From contig NZ_CP080524.1 in NCBI RefSeq assembly GCF_024746795.1, positions 3,636,001 through 3,700,000 of the forward strand: 64,000 nt of DNA. Direction: 5' to 3'. Shown piece by piece: positions 7,765 to 16,501 of this stretch (position 1 is the stretch's first letter; every line of letters begins with the position of its first letter). The position numbers were made by a program, and so were the translations under genes. The stretch comes from Mesorhizobium sp. AR10. Its GTDB lineage: Bacteria > Pseudomonadota > Alphaproteobacteria > Rhizobiales > Rhizobiaceae. The notes under the pieces were generated by a model. It did no database searches. It worked only from the letters and a program-made list of their open reading frames with translations, and was not told the origin of the DNA.

Positions 7765-9054
7765 ATGAATGATACCGCCATCACCGTTGCCGACACCCAT
7801 CAGAAGGCGCTGGAGGTCAATCTCGATGCGACGAGTTTCGGCTCGTTCGCCGAGATCGGCGCGGGTCAGGAAGTGGCGCGATGGTTTCTGCGCGTTGGCG
7901 CCGCGTCAGGCACGGTGGCCAAGACCGTCTCAGCCTACGACAAGAAAATCAGTGACGACCTCTACGGCTCCGGGACGCGCTACGTGTCCAGGCCGCGGCT
8001 TGAGACGATGCTCGATCGTGAATGGAAATCCCTCGTGCAACAGGTCGGTGATGCGCGCGGCAAAGACACGCGCTTGTTCGCTTTCGCCGACACCATCGCC
8101 GCCCGCAACTTTGCGGGCACCAACGATTGCCACGGCTGGATCGGGGTTCGCTTTCAGGATCTCCCGCTGGCCGAGGTGAGTGACATTCTGCTGCACGTAA
8201 ACCTTCGCGACAATGCCAACCCGCTTCAGCAAGAGGCGGTGGGCATTCTGGGTGTGAACCTGCTGCATGCACTGCTGAACGAGCGGGTAACCCCCGACGA
8301 TTTGCCGGCGAGAATGTTCGACAACCTTGCAAATGACCGCCTCGAAATTGATCAGATCGTAATGCGAGGCAGCGCGTTCGCGGGTTGCCAGATGGACCAA
8401 CTGCACACGGCCTTGGCACGCGACGGCCGGGCTCAGGCGGTGACGCTGGATCGTGACGGTGAGGCCGTCGCAGCAAACGAATTTCTCTACAAGAAGTCTG
8501 TGGTCATCGTACCGTTGGCGAGAGACCCGCGCGACGACCTTTCGCCGGAAGCGATTGCGGCGTGCCTGGAAACGCTCCGCTGCGAGGTCGCCGGGAATCC
8601 CGAGGTGAGGGACATCATCGATCTTCGCCTGGTGGTCGTCGATTCTGATGCGCCGTTGCCTGCAATGGGCGAGGGCGCGGCAATGGTGATGCGGGATCGC
8701 CTGTTGTATCGCGCCACTGCATTCGTGCGTCGATACACCCAGGCGCCGTTACGTTTCGCGATGCCGCTGCCGGCGCTGATACGGATTTTCGACGATGTGA
8801 GATATCAGCACCTGGAGGGCCGCCTGTTCGAGGGTATCGCGCGGCTTTTCGGCTCCGACGTGCGTGTGCTGGCCTATCCATGCCCTCGCGAGAAATTGCT
8901 TGACCTGCTCAAGACCGATCCGGGACGCGGTTGGGATGTTGACGGTAGTGGGCAATGGACAACTGCCGATCAGTTGCGTCCCGCACCGCCTCTGCGGCAT
9001 CTCTATGAATATCTGCTGGCCAGTGGCTTCCTCGTGGCGATGCCTCGCAACTAG
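7765..9054 (+). CDS. conserved uncharacterised protein (QEVARWF family)
   Basis: Predicted 429 residues, no signal peptide and no membrane helix. I recognise it as a widespread bacterial and cyanobacterial family of unknown function that databases label inconsistently. Signatures: FAEIGAGQEVARWFLRVGAASGT at 28-50, AKTVSAYDKKISDDLYG, the internal HGWIGVRFQ and LQQEAVGILGVNLLHALL, and the C-terminal LRHLYEYLLASGF. I see no P-loop or other catalytic motif I can name. It begins 21 bp after the MarC gene, so the two are probably cotranscribed. Confidence 0.7.
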   Translation: MNDTAITVADTHQKALEVNLDATSFGSFAEIGAGQEVARWFLRVGAASGTVAKTVSAYDKKISDDLYGSGTRYVSRPRLETMLDREWKSLVQQVGDARGKDTRLFAFADTIAARNFAGTNDCHGWIGVRFQDLPLAEVSDILLHVNLRDNANPLQQEAVGILGVNLLHALLNERVTPDDLPARMFDNLANDRLEIDQIVMRGSAFAGCQMDQLHTALARDGRAQAVTLDRDGEAVAANEFLYKKSVVIVPLARDPRDDLSPEAIAACLETLRCEVAGNPEVRDIIDLRLVVVDSDAPLPAMGEGAAMVMRDRLLYRATAFVRRYTQAPLRFAMPLPALIRIFDDVRYQHLEGRLFEGIARLFGSDVRVLAYPCPREKLLDLLKTDPGRGWDVDGSGQWTTADQLRPAPPLRHLYEYLLASGFLVAMPRN

Positions 9055-9177
9055 GCAGCGTCAGAGTGCGCTGCGGACCACTCAGCCGTGACATGCTGGG
9101 CAGCGGCGATGAAGAGGCTGGCGGCAATCCCGAACCATCATCAGCGCCGCCACAACCAAGCGAGGACGCAGAGCGGA

Positions 9178-9501
9178 TCAGGCAGGCTCAACAGATTTGA
9201 CAGCACCGTCCGTATCGACGAGGCAGCTTGTCTTCTTGCCGCCGGCATCGAGCTCGACCTGATAGGTTTTGGAATCGATCTTGCTCGAGGAGACCGGAAG
9301 GATCTTGGCGCTGTCGACGCCGCTCGCCTTGGCGACCGCGTTGGCGCAAAGAAGCTGCAGATCCGCCGGAGCCGTCTCGACCTGGGTCCTCGACATCTGT
9401 TCCGGAGCCGGCGGTGGCGTGCTGACGCAAGCGCTCAACGCCACCAGGGACCCAAGCGCTAGGACCAGGATCGAACTTCTCACTGCACGTTTTGCCGACA
9501 T
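9178..9501 (-). CDS. small putative lipoprotein
   Basis: Predicted 107 residues with a basic N-terminus, hydrophobic core and lipobox-like LSAC placing the acylated Cys at residue 25, followed by a Pro-rich spacer (STPPPAPEQ). Two further Cys residues (in LLCANAV and TSCLVD) could form a disulphide. GGAGGGAC lies before the ATG; a longer frame starting 44 codons upstream would overlap the L,D-transpeptidase gene and lacks a signal peptide. Third gene after the ProX-like and transpeptidase genes, 23 bp behind the latter. Function unknown. Confidence 0.7.
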   Translation of the reverse strand: MSAKRAVRSSILVLALGSLVALSACVSTPPPAPEQMSRTQVETAPADLQLLCANAVAKASGVDSAKILPVSSSKIDSKTYQVELDAGGKKTSCLVDTDGAVKSVEPA

Positions 9502-9524
9502 TGTTTGTCCCTCCGAATGCCGCC

Positions 9525-10238
9525 TCAAACGCCCTTGTAAAGGGCCGCCCCCTGCATGAGAACGATGACCTTGGCCCCGACCTTGACGCGCGAAGCGAAG
9601 TCGGTGATGTCGTCGTTCCTCATCCGGATACACCCAGATGACACGTCGAGCCCGATCGTCCAGGGCTCCGGCGTGCCGTGTATCCGGTAGATCGTGTCCT
9701 GATCGCCCTCGTAGAGATAAAGAGCTCTGGCGCCGAGCGGATTGTCGGGCCCTCCAGGCATGCCTGCCGCATGTTTGGCTGCGTTCGGATCACGAGCGAC
9801 CATTTCGGCCGGGGGCGTCCAGGTCGGCCATTCCGCCATGCGGCCGACGCGCACGATGCCCGCCCATCCAAAGCCTTCCCGACCGACGCCGATGCCGTAG
9901 CGCATGGCCTGCTGGCCTGGCTGCACAAGGTAGAGAAAATGCTTGTTGCCATCGATGATGATCGTGCCGGGCACCTCGGCGGTGCGGAACTTGACCATCT
10001 GCGGCCGGAATGCCTCCGGCACCTCCTTGTGGGCGGCGTAGTATTTTCGCGCTTTCTTCTTGTCGTAGTCGACCCACTTGTGGGTCTGCGGATCGAATAT
10101 TTGCGTCTGAGCGGCATACGCCAATGTCGCGCCGATCGCGGTCATGACAAGCGCTGCGCCAAGAACCAGGCGGCGGCCAGCCATTCTTCGGTCATTGCTT
10201 TTCGGGGTGACGGACCGGTTTGCGAGTGAAGGGGTCAT
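9525..10238 (-). CDS. L,D-transpeptidase (ErfK/YbiS, YkuD domain)
   Basis: Predicted 237 residues with an uncleaved or cleavable N-terminal hydrophobic segment (about 23-43). The YkuD domain (about 85-235) contains the full catalytic signature HGTPEPWTIG...SSGCIR, with His187, Ser201, Gly202, nucleophile Cys203 and Arg205. Such enzymes make 3-3 peptidoglycan cross-links or attach proteins to the wall in the periplasm. ATAGGGACGGGA precedes the start. It lies 13 bp after the ProX-like gene and before a small lipoprotein gene, an envelope-directed trio. Confidence 0.9.
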   Translation of the reverse strand: MTPSLANRSVTPKSNDRRMAGRRLVLGAALVMTAIGATLAYAAQTQIFDPQTHKWVDYDKKKARKYYAAHKEVPEAFRPQMVKFRTAEVPGTIIIDGNKHFLYLVQPGQQAMRYGIGVGREGFGWAGIVRVGRMAEWPTWTPPAEMVARDPNAAKHAAGMPGGPDNPLGARALYLYEGDQDTIYRIHGTPEPWTIGLDVSSGCIRMRNDDITDFASRVKVGAKVIVLMQGAALYKGV

Positions 10239-10251
10239 GTTCGTCCCGTCC

Positions 10252-11220
10252 CTATTTCGACCAGGCGTTCAGCCGGTCTTGATGCTTTGCAACCCAGTCC
10301 TGCGCGTACTTGGCGGGATCCTGCCGGTCGACCTGCAATGCGTAGCTCATCTCGGTGACCTCCTCCGGGGTGAAGTCGATATGGGAGAGGAAGGCCGCCA
10401 CTTTCGGCAGGCGCTTCGCCGTCGAGGATGCAAAGCCGATGTAGAAATGCGATGCGTCCCACGCCACCGACGCCTCCGATTTCGACAGCCAGTCAGGGTC
10501 GTCGCTCGGCATCACGATGTGCCACTTGGCGGGATCGTATTTCGGCTCGGTCAATTCGACGATATCATGGAGCTTGAACATGTGGTGCGGACTGTAGCAG
10601 TAGAATGCCATCGGTTGCCCGGTTGCCGCGGCCGCATCGACTGCAGCCATTGCCATCTCTTCCGGCATTTGAAGGAGCGTCATCGTTTTTTCATAGCCGT
10701 AGCTCTTGGCCCGGATCTTCTCGATGCTCGTCGACGACCAGCCCAGCGCACCAATCCACATTTCGCCCTTGCCGTCGCCGTCGGTATCGAACACGGCCGC
10801 TTTTTTCGGATCGGCCAGATCTGAAATGTCCTTGACGCCATGTTTGTCAGCCGTCTCGCGCGTGACGCAGATGCGCTGCGTGGCCGACACACCCTTGGGG
10901 CTGAGATCCACGGTCTTGCGCCCGTCGACGTATTTCTTGACGAGTGAATCGAGATTGGGAAGCCAGACTTCCGGATAGACGTCGACCTCTCCGGTATCCA
11001 TTCCGGCGAATGCCGTCATGCCGCCCATCTCGCGCACGTCGGCGTCGAGGTCGAGTTTCTGCTTGAGGCCGTATTTGATGATGTTGGCCGCCGCCTGGCC
11101 CGACGGCCAGTTCGGCATTGCGATGAGGAGATCCGCCGCGTGGGACCGGCTATGTACCGCCAGCATCGTCAATGCCGCTAGCGACACTTTCAGCAGATGC
11201 CGCCGAAATCGACTGTCCAT
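10252..11220 (-). CDS. ABC transporter substrate-binding protein, OpuAC/ProX type
   Basis: Predicted 322 residues with a signal peptide ending near SHAAD. The mature part starts LLIAMPNWPSGQAAANIIKYGL and shows the bilobed periplasmic binding-protein pattern of the OpuAC family (glycine betaine, choline or related quaternary amines): EMGGMTAFAGMDTGEVDVYPEVW, GALGWSSTSIEKI, GQPMAFYCYSPHHMF. The ATG follows GGGGGAGAAA; a start 29 codons upstream was rejected. No permease or ATPase gene is adjacent, so it is an orphan receptor or works with a transporter encoded elsewhere. It heads a likely operon with the transpeptidase and lipoprotein genes. Confidence 0.85.
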   Translation of the reverse strand: MDSRFRRHLLKVSLAALTMLAVHSRSHAADLLIAMPNWPSGQAAANIIKYGLKQKLDLDADVREMGGMTAFAGMDTGEVDVYPEVWLPNLDSLVKKYVDGRKTVDLSPKGVSATQRICVTRETADKHGVKDISDLADPKKAAVFDTDGDGKGEMWIGALGWSSTSIEKIRAKSYGYEKTMTLLQMPEEMAMAAVDAAAATGQPMAFYCYSPHHMFKLHDIVELTEPKYDPAKWHIVMPSDDPDWLSKSEASVAWDASHFYIGFASSTAKRLPKVAAFLSHIDFTPEEVTEMSYALQVDRQDPAKYAQDWVAKHQDRLNAWSK

Positions 11221-11596
11221 TTTCTCCCCCCTTGCGTCGGGACTGAAATGAACCGCGGCGGCAACGAGAGGGATCCGCCACGGCAAGCACCAGCCTTGTG
11301 AAACCAACCATCATCATGACGGCAAACTGCGGAACTGGCGTACCGCCGCAGAGACCGCTTTTGTCTGCTAGCAGGCGTTCCGTCCCGTTGATTGGTTCGT
11401 GTTGTCCTCAAGCCTACCGGACCGAGCCGGCAGCGGAACGTAAGTTACGTGGAGGGCAGGGTAATTTTTTGACCGCAAGGCCGTCCGAAGGAAGGTCGAA
11501 TCTTCTCGGCAACAGGGTTAGCCCTGCGGGCTAGGCTCGCATCGGAGTTGTGTCGGCCACTCGGTCCAAGGGGCGCCCAGCGCACGACGACGAACG
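11221..11596. other. intergenic region upstream of proX-like gene
   Basis: About 375 bp. It contains element copy d and, at 11519-11533, a short hairpin (TAGCCC, loop, GGGCTA) just after the Tyr-rich gene. The hairpin has no T-run, so it is only a weak terminator candidate. No coding frame is convincing. Confidence 0.5.
11434..11451. promoter_or_regulatory. GTAA-n-TTAC element, copy d (perfect palindrome)
   Basis: GGAACGTAAGTTACGTGG, containing the perfect 13-bp palindrome ACGTAA-G-TTACGT. It is nearly identical to copy b, and GGCAGGGTAA follows both within a few bases. It is about 220 bp upstream of the proX-like start, the only gene it can serve. Confidence 0.5.
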
Positions 11597-12100
11597 CTAG
11601 TAGCAATTACCGGAATCGGCTTCCCTGGGCGAGCATGGGCGGTAGGACCTGTTTGAGTGGACCCTATTGCCGTAATACCGGTTGCCGTAATACGGGGCGC
11701 GGTAATAAGGGTCGCGGTACGGGGCACGGTAATACGGATCGGCGTAGTACGGGTCGGCGTAATAAGGATCGCCGTAGTAGGGTCCGCCGTAATACGAATT
11801 GCCGTAGAAGCCGCTTCGGTAATACCCGCCATAGTATCCGTTGTTGTTGGCGATCACGCTGCCGAGCAGCGCTCCGGCGACAAATGCGCCGGCGGGGGCC
11901 CAAAAGTCGTTGTGCCGGTGGTATCCACGACGATAGTGGCGGTAGCCGCGGGGACCCCTGTAGCCATCCCGAACCTGGATGACATCGGACTGCGCGCCTT
12001 GTGCCCTTGGCACGAAGATCGGTGCGGCCTCTACTGGAACAGGGCTCGAAAGCGCAAAAGTTGCGACCAGGGCGGTCGCTATGCCTGACTGGAACCTCAT
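11597..12100 (-). CDS. Tyr/Gly-rich exported protein
   Basis: Predicted 167 residues. A signal peptide (cleavage near VEAAPIF) is followed by a basic Arg/Tyr/His region, a short hydrophobic helix (FVAGALLGSVIA, about 73-84) and a repetitive tail of YY-x-D-P and YYGN units ending PREADSGNCY. GAGGACG precedes the start. Proteins of this build are common and poorly characterised in Rhizobiales; they are likely periplasmic or outer-membrane associated. The tandem GTAATACGG-like DNA repeats inside the gene account for the repetitive tail. Confidence 0.7.
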   Translation of the reverse strand: MRFQSGIATALVATFALSSPVPVEAAPIFVPRAQGAQSDVIQVRDGYRGPRGYRHYRRGYHRHNDFWAPAGAFVAGALLGSVIANNNGYYGGYYRSGFYGNSYYGGPYYGDPYYADPYYADPYYRAPYRDPYYRAPYYGNRYYGNRVHSNRSYRPCSPREADSGNCY

Positions 12101-12135
12101 GATCGCGTCCTCGCTGGTGGCTATGTTTACCGTAT

Positions 12136-12172
12136 GCGAAACGTCGTCATTAATTTACGCGAAACGTCGTCG
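12136..12172. repeat. 13-bp direct repeat upstream of the Tyr-rich gene
   Basis: GCGAAACGTCGTC occurs at 12136-12148 and 12160-12172, a 24-bp period, with AT-rich TTAATTTAC between. It lies 36-72 bp before the start codon, the expected place for an operator. TAATTTAC resembles half of the GTAA-n-TTAC element. Confidence 0.6.
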
Positions 12173-12283
12173 TTCCAAAATTGTTCCGGGCACCTGCAAA
12201 TTGTTTCAGGTCGCGCCGTTTGACGGGCAGATAGGCCGCCGTCCATGGGCGTTCTTGCAAAGGACTGAATTGGTCGGCCTGAA

Positions 12284-12760
12284 TTATCTGGCGCGGCTGG
12301 GTGAGGAGGAATGGTCATCTCCTGCCTTGCCCAAACGTTCTATTTCGAGCGAATAGCAAAACAGACTGAACAGAACCAACAGAACTTCCAACAGCTTGAC
12401 TACTCCCTGAATGAATGAAGGGAATTGATCGAGTTCCGGCACGTGGCGGAAAAAGAGGACCGAAAACAAAGCGCCCCCAAAGAAAAAGCTGACCCGGCTG
12501 GCAAACAGGAACAGGTGCCTCACCAAGGCATTGCGGAACGGTGCGGGGACCGCAACCCAGCGAAATCTGACCCAGTAACAGGCCTGCAGAACGAGAGCGC
12601 CACCAGCCACCGCAACCTGCTGATAGGGGCTGATATCCTGTGGTTCTCCCAATTGTGTGATCACTTGCCGGAAGATCGGGAAAATCGTGTAAAACAGGAA
12701 CATAGCGGCAGCCGTCTCAATGACCATCAAGATGACGTAGCGGATGTTGTTGCTGGTCAT
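12284..12760 (-). CDS. hypothetical integral membrane protein
   Basis: Predicted 158 residues with about four transmembrane helices (about 8-30, 47-66, 84-104, 118-140) and a short charged C-terminus (AGDDHSSSPSRAR). AGGAACGG lies before the ATG. I do not recognise a family. It follows the SphA-like gene by 72 bp on the same strand and may be the last gene of that run. Confidence 0.6.
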   Translation of the reverse strand: MTSNNIRYVILMVIETAAAMFLFYTIFPIFRQVITQLGEPQDISPYQQVAVAGGALVLQACYWVRFRWVAVPAPFRNALVRHLFLFASRVSFFFGGALFSVLFFRHVPELDQFPSFIQGVVKLLEVLLVLFSLFCYSLEIERLGKAGDDHSSSPSRAR

Positions 12761-12832
12761 ACTGCACTGCCGTTCCTGGTAGCGGGTTGCCGAGCCCTGT
12801 GCTTGTTCACCTGCTTTTCGTGCGCGCGGCTG

Positions 12833-13804
12833 CTACTCTGTTTTTTTCGGCGCCGTCGGCGAGAGGGCGAACCCGGCCCAAAAGTTCCACCCCTCGGGCC
12901 GGTTTCGGGCCGCGAACTCCCAATAGGCTTTCACGTTGAGCGCGCCCTGCATCTTGTCGCCGACGGGAAACAGATAGCCGACCTGCGGGCCGATGCCGGC
13001 GACGCGCGACTTGAAGTCGCCGAGAATAGCCCCGCTGCCGCTGTCGCCGGTGATCTGCTGGTAGTAGTAGCCGACCGCCCCGACGAAGAACTGTTCGTTG
13101 AGAAACTGCGCGGCGCCCCAGTCGATGTGCATATCGACGCCACTTTGATAGTCGGTGTCGGGGTTCTCGAGATTGTAGGTGAAGCCGAGCACTGCGGAGG
13201 CTTCGCGGCCGGTCGCCGGATTGAAGTAGGTGTAGCCGCCGCCGACATCGATTGCGCTGTGCCCGATCCCGAGATTGGCTAAACGGTCGGGCTCATATGC
13301 GCCTACGGGAATGTCTCCAGTGGCATAGGTCATGTAGTTGTGAACGCCGCTGTTCCACTTCAGTGTCGCGGTCGGATAGAGATCGCCGAAGGCGGTAAGT
13401 GAATCCGTTGCACTGCTCGACAGCGTATTGCCGTTCGGCCCCGTCAGCACCGCATCGATCGTAGCCTCGTTGCGCCCGCCGACCGCCATCATGCTCAGTG
13501 TCAATTGCCCGTCGAGCACGGCGTCTGCAAATGTGTAGGCCGGCCCGAAGAGCACGAGATTAGCGTTGGCATCCAGTCCGGCATTGATCTGACCGCCGCG
13601 CGGGAACTGCTGATCAGCACCGGCGGCAAGTGATGCATGATAGTAGACCGTCGTCCACGCCCAACCCGGCGTTGTCGATGTGGCGGCGAAGCTGCCATAC
13701 TGACCGGGCAGCCAGAAACTGATCCCGCCTTCGTCGGCATAGACGGGACTGACAGCCGTGCCGCTCAACGCCACTGTGGCAATGATGATAAACCGACTGC
13801 GCAT
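12833..13804 (-). CDS. SphA / MetA-pathway-type outer-membrane protein
   Basis: Predicted 323 residues with a signal peptide (cleavage near PVYADEG). The mature sequence has the alternating beta-strand pattern and markers of the SphA/phenol-degradation transporter group: GGISFWLPGQYGSFAA, WTTVYYHASLAAG, an internal GHSAIDVGGGYTYFNP, and GIGPQVGYLFPVGDKMQGALNVKAYWEF near the C-terminus. Such proteins are outer-membrane channels for organic compounds. Of two close ATGs the downstream one is used because GGAGG is eight bases before it and only two before the other. It directly follows the arylsulfatase gene, which suggests that it passes a sulfated or aromatic substrate. Confidence 0.75.
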   Translation of the reverse strand: MRSRFIIIATVALSGTAVSPVYADEGGISFWLPGQYGSFAATSTTPGWAWTTVYYHASLAAGADQQFPRGGQINAGLDANANLVLFGPAYTFADAVLDGQLTLSMMAVGGRNEATIDAVLTGPNGNTLSSSATDSLTAFGDLYPTATLKWNSGVHNYMTYATGDIPVGAYEPDRLANLGIGHSAIDVGGGYTYFNPATGREASAVLGFTYNLENPDTDYQSGVDMHIDWGAAQFLNEQFFVGAVGYYYQQITGDSGSGAILGDFKSRVAGIGPQVGYLFPVGDKMQGALNVKAYWEFAARNRPEGWNFWAGFALSPTAPKKTE

Positions 13805-13859
13805 CGTCATTCCCTCCAACGTTGCCAAGCGGCGAAACAGATACCGCCTGCTTGGCAAA

Positions 13860-15314
13860 TCATCTGCCGAATTCGGTCAGGCTGAAGCCTTTCGGGTTGG
13901 GGTATTGTACCAGCGATTTCTGATAGTCCCCGATTACTCTCAGATATGGCCCGATCACCCAGGCAGCGGTGCCGACGACATTGACCTCCTCGCGGGGATC
14001 AGCCTCGATGTTGTAGATCGCGGGGAAGCCGTTCATCTCCATGCGGTTGCCGGCGAGGCCGGTCATCGACGGGTTACCGCCTGCCATCACGAATTGCTTC
14101 GGGTACAAGCGGTAAGACCGCCAACGAACCCCCGCGATCTCGTCGCCGACGAAAGTGATCAGGCTTTCCCGGTTGGATTTCTCCTGGCTGCCGGTGAAGA
14201 ACGCGCTCTGATCGACGCCGTCGATCGGCCGGTCCGTCGGAAGCTGGGCGCCGATGATGCTCGACAGCGTCGGCATGAAGTCATGCACCGACACCATTTC
14301 GTTGCTGACGCGCGGCGCGATGTGGCCCGGCCATTTGATCATGCCCACGGTGCGGACCGATCCTTCCAGGGCGTCGCCGAGTTCGCCGCGGAAGGGGCCG
14401 TTGAAGCCGTAGCGCGAATCGAACGGGCCGGCTGTCGGGGCCGCCGCGTTGTCGGAGACCCAGATGACGATCGTGTTGTCTTCGATGCCGGCAGCCTTGA
14501 TCGCGTCGAGCACCTGGCCGGTGCGGAAATCAAGTTCCATCACCGCATCGCCATAGGCTCCTATGCGTGACTTTCCCGCGAATTCCTGTGCCGGGAGCGT
14601 GGGATAATGGGTGTGGGTCCACCCCACATAAAGGAAGAATGGCTGCGTCGTCTTGGACGCGCGTTCTATGAATTCCACCGACGCCTCGGCAATGTCGCCT
14701 TCGACCTCGTGGCGGTACTCAGGGGTATAGGGCCGCGCCTTCTTCAGCGTTCCGTCCGCTTCGGATTCCCAGACATAGGGTTCGGTGGCTACTATGATCT
14801 GCTCCGGCATACCAGCACGCTGCATGCTTTCGCGATACAAGGTGCCGTCGCTGCTCTCCATGACGCCGACATGGTATTCGTCGAAGCCCTGGCGTGTGGG
14901 CCAGCTCTGCTCACTCGCGCCGAGATGCCATTTGCCGGCCATGCCGGTGGCGTAACCTTGGCTTTTGAACTGCTCGGCCAGCGTCACCTCGCTCGCCTGC
15001 AAGGTATTGGGCGTGCCGGCAATGATTACGCCGTTGAGGCCCGAGCGGACGGAGTAGCGCCCCGTCATCAGCGCCGCGCGCGAGGGCGTGCAGGCCGGCT
15101 CGACCAGATATTGCGTCAGGCGCAGGCTCTGGCTGGCCAATTCGTCGATGCGAGGGGTCGGCATTCCCCTGATTTCACCGGCGCCGTAGCAGCCGATGTC
15201 GCCGTAGCCGACGTTGTCGCCGAGCATGATGACAACGTTGGGCCTGGACTGTTCCTGAGCCATGGCGCAACTGGCGGCTGTCGTCAGCAGTGCAGCAAGC
15301 ATAATCCGTTTCAT
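13860..15314 (-). CDS. periplasmic arylsulfatase
   Basis: Predicted 484 residues with a signal peptide (cleavage near CAMAQEQ). The sulfatase domain shows the formylglycine precursor CTPSR with Cys75, the N-terminal metal site LGDNVGYGD (the usual second Asp is Asn), GKWHLG, and a later WVSDNAAAP metal motif. It hydrolyses sulfate esters after Cys75 is oxidised to formylglycine. The next upstream gene encodes the matching formylglycine-generating enzyme, so the cassette is self-sufficient for maturation. GGGAGAAG precedes the start; the long upstream extension of the frame was rejected because it is antisense-like and has no signal peptide. Confidence 0.92.
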   Translation of the reverse strand: MKRIMLAALLTTAASCAMAQEQSRPNVVIMLGDNVGYGDIGCYGAGEIRGMPTPRIDELASQSLRLTQYLVEPACTPSRAALMTGRYSVRSGLNGVIIAGTPNTLQASEVTLAEQFKSQGYATGMAGKWHLGASEQSWPTRQGFDEYHVGVMESSDGTLYRESMQRAGMPEQIIVATEPYVWESEADGTLKKARPYTPEYRHEVEGDIAEASVEFIERASKTTQPFFLYVGWTHTHYPTLPAQEFAGKSRIGAYGDAVMELDFRTGQVLDAIKAAGIEDNTIVIWVSDNAAAPTAGPFDSRYGFNGPFRGELGDALEGSVRTVGMIKWPGHIAPRVSNEMVSVHDFMPTLSSIIGAQLPTDRPIDGVDQSAFFTGSQEKSNRESLITFVGDEIAGVRWRSYRLYPKQFVMAGGNPSMTGLAGNRMEMNGFPAIYNIEADPREEVNVVGTAAWVIGPYLRVIGDYQKSLVQYPNPKGFSLTEFGR

Positions 15315-15384
15315 GCAACTTCTCCCTTGATGGCGTGAAACCGGCGCGGTTTGTCTGGCACACGCCGCCGCAGTCATTTCGGTC

Positions 15385-16362
15385 TCAGTTCGTCCTCCCC
15401 TGTCTGACGACGCAGCGGAAGCCGACATGGCTCGTGGATGTGTCGACTGCCTCAGGACGGCGGGCGGCCGGACGATAGCGCTGGCAATAGTTCGGCGCGC
15501 ACAGATGCGAGCCGCCCTTGACCACCTTTCGCGGGATCCTGATATGCGGCAGCGTCGGGTCGTAACTTGCATCCTGGCGACCGCCGCGCGGGTTCTCGGG
15601 GATGCAGCAGGCCTTCGGCGCATCTGGCTCATGCAGCGCCGAGTACCAGTCCTCAGTCCACTCCCAGACATTCCCGATCATATCGTGAAGGCCATAACCG
15701 TTCGGCGGAAAGGCGGTTACCGGCGACGTGCGCGGAAAACCGTCCTCACAAAGGTTCTGGCGCGGGAATTGGCCCTGCCACGTGTTGGCCATGTGCCTGT
15801 CGCCAGGCAGAAACTCCTCGCCCCAGGTGAACTCCGCGCCGTCCAGTCCGCCGCGCGCTGCAAGCTCCCACTCCGCCTCGGTCGGGAGGTCCTTTCCAGC
15901 CCAATCCGCGTAAGCCTTTGCGTCGGCGTAGGAGACGTGCACGACGGGATGATCCTTCAACCCGCCGATGTTGCTGCCGGGACCGTAGGGGTGGCGCCAA
16001 TTCGCACCCCTCTTGAACTGCCACCACTGCGTCCAGTCGGCCAGGTCGACCGCGCGACCGGGTGGGCTGAACACCAATGAGCCAGCGAAAAGCATATGGG
16101 GCAGGGCGCCGGGATAGTCCTTCACGTCGGGGACGATCTCGGCAAATGTGACGTGCCCGGTCGCGCGGACGAAGGCCTTGAACTCAGCATTCGTCACCGG
16201 CGTCCTGTCGATCCAGAACTCACCCACGCTGACGCGGTGGACGGGCGCTTCCTCGGCATAGTGACGATCCGAGCCCATGCGGAAAGTACCGCCCGGGATG
16301 CGGATCATGTCAGCAAAAGGAGCGCCCTTGTCTGCTGCGTCAGGGGCAAGAACTACGAGCAT
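15385..16362 (-). CDS. formylglycine-generating enzyme (SUMF1/FGE family)
   Basis: Predicted 325 residues. The FGE-sulfatase domain begins MIRIPGGTFRMGSD and ends HVGFRC. Both active-site cysteines are present in LCAPNYCQRYRPAARRPE, the C-x4-C copper-binding pair of true aerobic FGEs, together with NVWEWTEDWY. The enzyme converts the sulfatase CTPSR cysteine to formylglycine; its target is almost certainly the neighbouring arylsulfatase. The start with GGAAG at good spacing is used; an ATG six codons earlier is possible. There is no obvious signal peptide, so modification would precede export. Confidence 0.9.
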   Translation of the reverse strand: MLVVLAPDAADKGAPFADMIRIPGGTFRMGSDRHYAEEAPVHRVSVGEFWIDRTPVTNAEFKAFVRATGHVTFAEIVPDVKDYPGALPHMLFAGSLVFSPPGRAVDLADWTQWWQFKRGANWRHPYGPGSNIGGLKDHPVVHVSYADAKAYADWAGKDLPTEAEWELAARGGLDGAEFTWGEEFLPGDRHMANTWQGQFPRQNLCEDGFPRTSPVTAFPPNGYGLHDMIGNVWEWTEDWYSALHEPDAPKACCIPENPRGGRQDASYDPTLPHIRIPRKVVKGGSHLCAPNYCQRYRPAARRPEAVDTSTSHVGFRCVVRQGRTN

Positions 16363-16501
16363 GATGCCGTCTTCCACCATCGAGTTGCGCCGCAGCCTTA
16401 CGAGGCCTTGCCGGCAGACAGCAGTGCATCGAGCCCGGCTGCCCTTGCGCTCACCGGCTCCGTGCCGCTTAGATCGGTCGCGGGCCTCGCGTCTTTTCCC
16501 T

